This document shows, one piece after another, positions 7,710 through 11,365 of a stretch of 11,365 nucleotides of DNA (its first letter is position 1; each line of letters begins with the position of its first letter). A program made the position numbers and the translations under genes. Source of the stretch: Myxococcota bacterium (GTDB lineage: Bacteria > Myxococcota > Polyangia > GCA-2747355 > JAKLHH01); assembly GCA_022710245.1 (NCBI GenBank), contig JAKLHH010000126.1:1-11365 (forward strand), read 5' to 3'. The notes under the pieces are model-generated. The model ran no database searches and was not told where the DNA came from. It was given only the letters and a program-made list of their open reading frames with translations.

Positions 7710-8647
7710 CGATGGCCTCCATCCTCGAGGTGCACCCGGAGCTCGGCCGCGAGGACCCGCCCCCCGGCGAGGCGGTGGAACAGCTCCGCCGCGCTCTCCT
7801 CAGGGTCGAGCATGCGCAGCCACTCGTGGACGGCCGCCGCCTCGAGCGGCTCGCCCGAGGCGAGCGCGACGACGCGGAGCTCACCAGGCCCGTGGTTCAC
7901 GACGAGGCGGATCGCGGGCCCGAGGGGCTCGTACTGGGGCGCGAGGGGGGCGGCGCCGGAGCGTCCGGTGGGCGGCACCGGGAAGTAGAAGAGCCGCTCC
8001 TCCCCCGTCGGAGTGCGCAGGTGACCGAGGACGAGGAGGTGGGGATGGCCCACCTGCAGCACCAGCAGCTGCAGCTCGTCGTCGAGGCGGCAGCTCGCCT
8101 CCGGGCTCAGCGGCCCGCTGCGGTGCGGCGGCGCGAGGAGGCGCCCGCCGCGAGCGCAGAAGGCGCGCAGGCCGAGCCGACCCTGGGCGCTGGTCGCGTG
8201 CCCGCGCGAGGCCCAGAGGCCGCGCGGCTCCTCAGGGCGACGCAGTCCGAGGAGACCGCCCAGCACCACGACCACGAGCACCGCCAGACCCGCGGCTGCT
8301 GCCAGCCAGGCGCGTCGCGACGGCGCTCGGTCCTCGCCCTGCGGGACGCTCCAGGCTGAGCCAGCGGGCGCCTCGCCGGTCCGGGCCTCGGGTGGGAGGG
8401 CCCGCTCGAGCACGCGCGCCGCCTGCGCCGCCGTGAGACCCCGGTCTCCGGCCGGGTCCCCCTCGAGGGCGAGGAAGAGGCGGACCAGCTGCCCGTAGGC
8501 GCGACGATCCTGCTCTGAGCCCTCGAGCGCGCGCCGCAGCCGCCGCTCGCGGCCTGGCCTCAGCAGGCCGCTCAGCGCGGTGGTCGCCAGGCGGCGGGTC
8601 GAGCCGCGCGTGAAGCGGGCAGGGGTGAGCGCCTTCGGGCGAGTCAT
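7706..8647 (-). CDS. Single-pass membrane anti-sigma-like protein
   Basis: 313 residues. The N-terminal 110 residues are Arg-rich and helical, then one strong membrane segment at about 113-135 (WLAAAAGLAVLVVVVLGGLL), then a C-terminal domain of about 175 residues expected outside the cytoplasm. I see no zinc-binding HxxxCxxC motif. The call rests on position and topology: the gene starts in a 4-nt ATGA overlap (8644-8647) with the sigma-factor stop and itself overlaps the caspase start (7706-7709), and a cytoplasmic helical head plus TM plus sensor domain is the usual anti-sigma plan. The C-terminal part may be a substrate or partner of the caspase protein. I do not recognise a named family for the sensor domain. 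Confidence 0.5.
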   Translation of the reverse strand: MTRPKALTPARFTRGSTRRLATTALSGLLRPGRERRLRRALEGSEQDRRAYGQLVRLFLALEGDPAGDRGLTAAQAARVLERALPPEARTGEAPAGSAWSVPQGEDRAPSRRAWLAAAAGLAVLVVVVLGGLLGLRRPEEPRGLWASRGHATSAQGRLGLRAFCARGGRLLAPPHRSGPLSPEASCRLDDELQLLVLQVGHPHLLVLGHLRTPTGEERLFYFPVPPTGRSGAAPLAPQYEPLGPAIRLVVNHGPGELRVVALASGEPLEAAAVHEWLRMLDPEESAAELFHRLAGGRVLAAELRVHLEDGGHR

Positions 8648-9297
8648 GCGGCCACCAGCAGCGAGAGGAGGTGGCTCGCTCCCCGGGACTCTGCCAGGTA
8701 ACCCTCGCGGCGGAGGAACTCGACGAAGGCCTCGCGCAGGCGCTGATCTCGCGAGCGGGCCTGCATGCGGCTCAGCCCGAGCACGCGGGCGGCCTCGAGG
8801 AGGCTCCGATCCTCGCCGTAGCGAGCATCGAGGAACCGCTGCTGCTCCGCGGTGAGCGTCCCACGGAACCGCGCGACCAGCTCCCGCAGCTCCGCGCGGA
8901 GCGCCTGCTCCTCGGGCGAGTCCGGCCCCGGCGGCGCGCCCTCGGCCGCGAGCCCGTCACGTCGCCTCCGCTCGCGGCCCTCGCTGCGCTCGCGGCTGAT
9001 CGCCCAGTTCCGCGCGATGGTGAGGAGGTAGGGGCCGTAGGGGCTGATGCCATCGTAGGCGAGGCGAGCGTCCGCGGAGAAGGCACGGCTGAAGACGTCC
9101 TGCACCGCGCACTCGAGCTCCCAGGCGTCATGGAGGCCGCGGAACGTCATCGGCTTCCCCGCGCTGGCGAAGCCGAACCCGCGCCTGAGCAGGGAGACGA
9201 CCTGCCCGAGGTAGCAATGATAGACCCGCTCGATCGCACGGCGCTCGCCTCGCCTGAAGGCATCCAGCAGGGCCCTGTCCGAGAGGAGGAGGGTCAC
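8644..9297 (-). CDS. ECF-like sigma-70 family RNA polymerase sigma factor
   Basis: 217 residues. I chose GTG 9297-9295, with a G-rich GGTGAGG about 4 nt upstream. The sigma-2 region is at about 8-104 (LLDAFRRGERRAIERVYHCY, then VQDVFSRAF and GPYLLTIARNWAISRER), and the sigma-4 helix-turn-helix at about 147-198 (LTAEQQRFLDARY, then SLLEAARVLGLSRMQARSRDQRLREAF). The two domains are joined by a charged linker as in group-4 sigma factors. About 20 extra residues (41-62) lie between the 2.1 and 2.2 helices. It heads the operon sigma / anti-sigma-like / caspase, so it probably drives its own operon or an envelope regulon when released. It starts 84 nt after the coiled-coil gene stop. Confidence 0.5.
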   Translation of the reverse strand: MTLLLSDRALLDAFRRGERRAIERVYHCYLGQVVSLLRRGFGFASAGKPMTFRGLHDAWELECAVQDVFSRAFSADARLAYDGISPYGPYLLTIARNWAISRERSEGRERRRRDGLAAEGAPPGPDSPEEQALRAELRELVARFRGTLTAEQQRFLDARYGEDRSLLEAARVLGLSRMQARSRDQRLREAFVEFLRREGYLAESRGASHLLSLLVAA

Positions 9298-9326
9298 CTG
9301 GCCTCACCCTGGAGTACGCCGGCAGG

Positions 9327-9343
9327 CCGCAGACTGGCTGCGG
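9327..9343. terminator. Small GC hairpin between the coiled-coil and sigma genes
   Basis: CCGCAG (9327-9332) pairs with CTGCGG (9338-9343) over a 5-nt loop, in the 84-nt gap. No T tract follows on the minus strand. It could weakly separate the two transcription units; a chance hairpin is equally possible in DNA this GC-rich. Confidence 0.5.
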
Positions 9344-9381
9344 GGAGGTGGGGGACGGGGCTCCCTGCTGTCACGGCGCCG

Positions 9382-10068
9382 CTACTGCTCGCTGGAGCCA
9401 GGCGGGGTGCCGCCGCCCGGCGGGGCAGCCGGCGCGCCCGAGCCCTGGAAGAACTCGAGGACCTGGCGGACGCGGTTCATCTGCTCGTCGCACCGCGCCG
9501 CCAGCTGCTCCTGGGCACGCTGCTTCTCCTCGGAGCGCGCCTTGAGCTCCGCGATCTGGCGGTTCAGCTCCTCCACGCGCGCGGCGATCTCCTGGCTCAG
9601 CTCCTCGATGCGCACCTCGCCCTCGACCACGACCTTCTGCGTCGCTCGCCGGCTGAACTCGATGAAGGCCTGCAGCGCTCGCAGCTGCGCCGCGCCCGCG
9701 TCGACGATCTGCTCGACGGGGTAGCCGAAGGCCTTCAGCGAGGCCTCGACGATCTGGCGCTTCACCGCGACGGGAGCGTCGGGCGGGAGCGTCTGCAGCA
9801 GCGTGACGGACTTCTCCACGCGATCCCGCGCCTCCTCGGCGATGCCGGCGGCGCGGTAGACGGCGCCGAAGTCGATGGGGGCGGCGGCCGTGGCCGGCAG
9901 CGGCACGTCTCCCTTCAGCTCCACCACCGGAGGTGCCGGCGGAGCGGCCTCCCGGGGCTCCTGGGGCTCCTCGGGTTCCTCGTTCGTCTTCGGCGAGGCC
10001 TTCGCGGCCTCGTCGCGCTCGACGAACCAACCGAGGAAGGTCTCGCCAAAGCCTTTCTTCTCGCTCAC
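9382..10068 (-). CDS. Cytoplasmic coiled-coil protein of unknown function
   Basis: 228 residues. I chose GTG 10068-10066: AGGAG (10080-10076) lies 7 nt upstream, and an open extension to an ATG at 10284 only reads repeat DNA as Arg-rich low complexity. The N-terminus (KGFGETFLGWF) is amphipathic; residues about 24-60 are a Glu/Pro linker; 66-142 form a compact helical region (FGAVYRAAGIAEEARDRVEK, KRQIVEASLKAFGYP); about 150-207 are a heptad-rich coiled coil (RIEELSQEIAARVEELNRQI); and the tail (208-228) is Gly/Pro/Ser. There is no signal peptide or membrane segment. I do not recognise a named family. It is followed 84 nt later by the sigma-factor gene on the same strand, so a joint transcript is possible, and it diverges from the VWA lipoprotein across the repeat element. 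Confidence 0.5.
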   Translation of the reverse strand: MSEKKGFGETFLGWFVERDEAAKASPKTNEEPEEPQEPREAAPPAPPVVELKGDVPLPATAAAPIDFGAVYRAAGIAEEARDRVEKSVTLLQTLPPDAPVAVKRQIVEASLKAFGYPVEQIVDAGAAQLRALQAFIEFSRRATQKVVVEGEVRIEELSQEIAARVEELNRQIAELKARSEEKQRAQEQLAARCDEQMNRVRQVLEFFQGSGAPAAPPGGGTPPGSSEQ

Positions 10069-10100
10069 GTGACGGCTCCTCGTCTCGCGCCTTCGCGCAA

Positions 10101-10135
10101 TTGTCGCTCGGCGTGCGCGGCGTCGCCTCGCCCGA
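10101..10135 (-). repeat. Dispersed repeat copy, identical to part of the activase gene
   Basis: The reverse complement equals 1929-1963 at all 35 positions. This copy is bounded by GCAATT (10097-10102) and AATTGC (10135-10140), so the unit has inverted AATT-containing ends. It forms the gene-proximal part of a larger repetitive block extending to 10276. All three minus-strand frames are open through the block. Confidence 0.5.
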
Positions 10136-10182
10136 ATTGCGGGTCCTCGCGGCCGCTCGGATGAGACCGCTGAGACCGTCGC
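10136..10182 (-). repeat. Middle module of the dispersed element, shared with the caspase gene
   Basis: This stretch contains GTCCTCGCGGCC and GGATGAGACCGCTGAG, the blocks found in diverged form at 7561-7624. It links the 35-nt module to the tandem hairpin units and ends at another GCAATTC junction (10181-10187). Read on the minus strand it encodes SHPSGREDPQ, in phase with the caspase copy. Confidence 0.5.
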
Positions 10183-10276
10183 AATTCGCCCTGGTCGCCT
10201 CCTGCGGAGGCTCCGCGATGAAGGGCGAATTCGCCCTGCTCGCCTCCTGCGGAGGCTCCGCGACAAAGGGCAAGTT
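10183..10276. repeat. Two tandem 45-bp palindromic units
   Basis: Units start at 10183 and 10228 and agree at 41 of 45 positions. Each opens with AATTCGCCCT; unit 1 closes with the exact inverse AGGGCGAATT (10222-10231), and unit 2 with the decayed AGGGCAAGTT (10267-10276). Each carries an internal stem GCCTCC/GGAGGC with a TGC loop, and an overlapping alternative stem GCGGA/TCCGC. The 45-bp period is a multiple of three, so duplication keeps a reading frame. The block lies between the divergent coiled-coil and VWA genes and could form strong RNA structure in the coiled-coil gene's leader. Confidence 0.5.
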
Positions 10277-10322
10277 CGATCCAAGCGAGATTCGCACCAA
10301 ACCGCAAGCGGGTTCTTGGGTG

Positions 10323-10331
10323 TGCTACGAT
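10323..10331 (+). promoter_or_regulatory. Extended -10 promoter for a leaderless VWA lipoprotein mRNA
   Basis: TGC followed by TACGAT (10326-10331, 4/6 to TATAAT) forms an extended -10. It is followed by only 6 nt (TTCCCC) before the GTG at 10338, so transcription should start at or next to the start codon. I see no good -35 and no ribosome site upstream of the GTG, which agrees with a leaderless transcript. Confidence 0.5.
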
Positions 10332-10337
10332 TCCCCC

Positions 10338-11365
10338 GTGCACAGCGCGGCGCGTCTGACGGCTCTCCTCGCGCTGCTCCTCGGCGCGGCCTGCGGCGAT
10401 GGGCTGGACCCGCGCAAGCTCGTCGCGGATGCGGGCCCCGGCGGCTGCGCGCCGGCGCTCGCCGGCGGCTGTCCGGAGATCCCGGCGGCGGCCGCGAACC
10501 TCTGCCGCAGCGCGCGCGGGGGCTGGTCGGTCGCGGTGCCGCAGGCCATGCGCTATGGCGAGCTGGTGCTCAGCGCCGGCACCTCGGCCGCCGCCACCGT
10601 CGACTGGGATGAGCACGACGGCAAGGCCGACCTCGCCGGTTTCATCCTCTCGATCCCCGGAGGCGGCGACCCGCTGCAGCGCGCGCTCGAGGTAGCAGCG
10701 ACGGTGGCGCGCGGCGGCGTCTTCAGGGCGGCGCGGCTGATCTCGAGCGGGGCGCCGGTGGCCGGGACGCCCGCGCTGGTCGCGTCCACGGTGATCGAGC
10801 TCCGTCAGGCGAGCACGTCGGCGCTCTACCGCGCCCGCAACCCGCTCTTCCCGCTCCTGACCGGGCTGGACCTCGACCAGATCGGTGCGCTCCCCGACTC
10901 GCCCGCCGAGTCAGCCGATGCCTTCATCCTCGCCTACGCGACCATCGCGCGCGGCGACGGGTTGCTCCTGGTCGGGGGCGTGGCGAGCAAGGACAGCTAC
11001 ACGAACCGCCTCGGCAAGGCGCGCCTGCGCGCGGCCGACCTCGCCAACGGGAGCGCGGTCGGCGGGCTCACCGCGGCGCTCGAGGGGCGCTGCCAGGCCG
11101 CGGTGGCCGGCCCGACGCGGCTGGCCGATCTGCTCTTCGTCGTCGACGGCACGGACTCGATGAGCGCCGCGCGCGTGCGGCTGCACCAGGCTGCCCCCGC
11201 GCTCTGGAGTCGCGGCCGCAGCGCGGGGCTCGACTTCCGGATGGCGGTCGTCGACATGGCGCAGGCCGACACGGGCAGCGCCGTCGCGCTCTGTCGCGCG
11301 AAGGGTTGCTCCGAGCCCTTCTTCCCGCCCACCGACGAGGGGCTGGCCTGCTTTCAGGCCTGTCT
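10338..11365 (+). CDS. VWA-domain lipoprotein (partial, C-terminus beyond the window)
   Basis: 342 codons are open from GTG 10338 to the right edge. Residues 1-19 are a lipoprotein signal (Arg6, hydrophobic LTALLALLLGAAC) with the probable lipidated Cys19; the residue at -3 is Gly, which is less usual than Leu. A Cys-rich low-complexity stretch follows (Cys37, 45, 56), then a domain of about 200 residues I do not recognise. At about 264-290 LADLLFVVDGTDSM begins a von Willebrand A-like fold; its MIDAS-type motif is D270-x-T272-x-S274, where DxSxS is standard. Later cysteines (in LCRAKGC and ACFQAC) resemble the disulphide-rich VWA lipoproteins common in myxobacteria. A role in binding or adhesion outside the cytoplasm is inferred only. 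The gene is divergent from the coiled-coil gene. Confidence 0.5.
   Translation, partial: MHSAARLTALLALLLGAACGDGLDPRKLVADAGPGGCAPALAGGCPEIPAAAANLCRSARGGWSVAVPQAMRYGELVLSAGTSAAATVDWDEHDGKADLAGFILSIPGGGDPLQRALEVAATVARGGVFRAARLISSGAPVAGTPALVASTVIELRQASTSALYRARNPLFPLLTGLDLDQIGALPDSPAESADAFILAYATIARGDGLLLVGGVASKDSYTNRLGKARLRAADLANGSAVGGLTAALEGRCQAAVAGPTRLADLLFVVDGTDSMSAARVRLHQAAPALWSRGRSAGLDFRMAVVDMAQADTGSAVALCRAKGCSEPFFPPTDEGLACFQAC

Noticed and set aside
8671..10164. Plus-strand open frame of 497 codons opposite the sigma and coiled-coil genes
   Set aside because: It spans two minus-strand genes with good domain or coiled-coil content and has no domain of its own.
10183..10276. Tandem units as a CRISPR array
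   Set aside because: Only two directly abutting units with no spacers and strong internal palindromes; no cas genes nearby.
10069..10284. 72-residue N-terminal extension of the coiled-coil protein from an ATG at 10284
   Set aside because: The extension is Arg-rich translated repeat DNA; AGGAG 7 nt before the GTG at 10068 gives a far better start.
10065..10616. Minus-strand open frame of 183 codons ending at the coiled-coil gene start
   Set aside because: Its first half is antisense to the VWA lipoprotein and its second half is repeat DNA that is open in all frames. I kept only the repeat observation.

Overview
The window is very GC-rich, with the strong third-position G/C bias of a high-GC bacterium. 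The gene set is an acyl-CoA dehydratase activase-like giant protein, a caspase-like protein in an operon with a sigma factor, a VWA lipoprotein and a TMTC-like membrane protein. Together with probable leaderless or non-ATG starts, this suggests Myxococcota or a related former deltaproteobacterial lineage. That assignment is inference from content; there is no rRNA or marker gene here.

Layout. (1) 1-795, minus: the N-terminal 265 residues of a polytopic membrane protein of the TMTC/GT39-like (GT-C) type, running off the left edge. (2) 796-1003: a relatively AT-rich divergent intergenic region. It holds a sigma70-type promoter (TTGACA, 17 bp, TAGACT) whose -10 lies inside a perfect 10-2-10 palindrome, a classic repressor operator layout. 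(3) 1004-5575, plus: a 1523-residue protein with two tandem BadF/HgdC-type activase domains followed by a DUF2229-like and HgdB-like cysteine-rich half. (4) 5576-5876: a convergent gap with two strong hairpins that probably end transcription from both sides. (5) 9297-5877, minus: a tightly overlapping three-gene operon (ATGA overlaps at both junctions). It encodes an ECF-like sigma factor, a single-TM anti-sigma-like protein, and an exported caspase-fold protein with an intact His/Cys dyad, an EF-hand loop and a probable C-terminal outer-membrane beta barrel. (6) 9382-10068, minus: a cytoplasmic coiled-coil protein of unknown function. (7) 10069-10337: a divergent intergenic region filled by repeated, hairpin-rich DNA. 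(8) 10338 to the right edge, plus: a lipoprotein with a VWA-like domain, cut by the window end, probably translated from a leaderless GTG.

The most unusual signal is a dispersed repeat. A 35-nt segment is identical in the 10.1-kb intergenic region and inside the activase coding sequence, where it encodes the last 12 residues of the linker joining the two activase domains. An adjacent module of the same intergenic element recurs in diverged form inside the caspase gene, between the signal peptide and the catalytic domain. All three copies read in the same phase of the repeat. The window therefore appears to show a palindromic element that seeds in-frame linker peptides into unrelated proteins, analogous in behaviour to Rickettsia palindromic elements. 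A second system worth attention is the sigma / anti-sigma / caspase-barrel operon, which looks like a self-contained envelope signalling and proteolysis unit.
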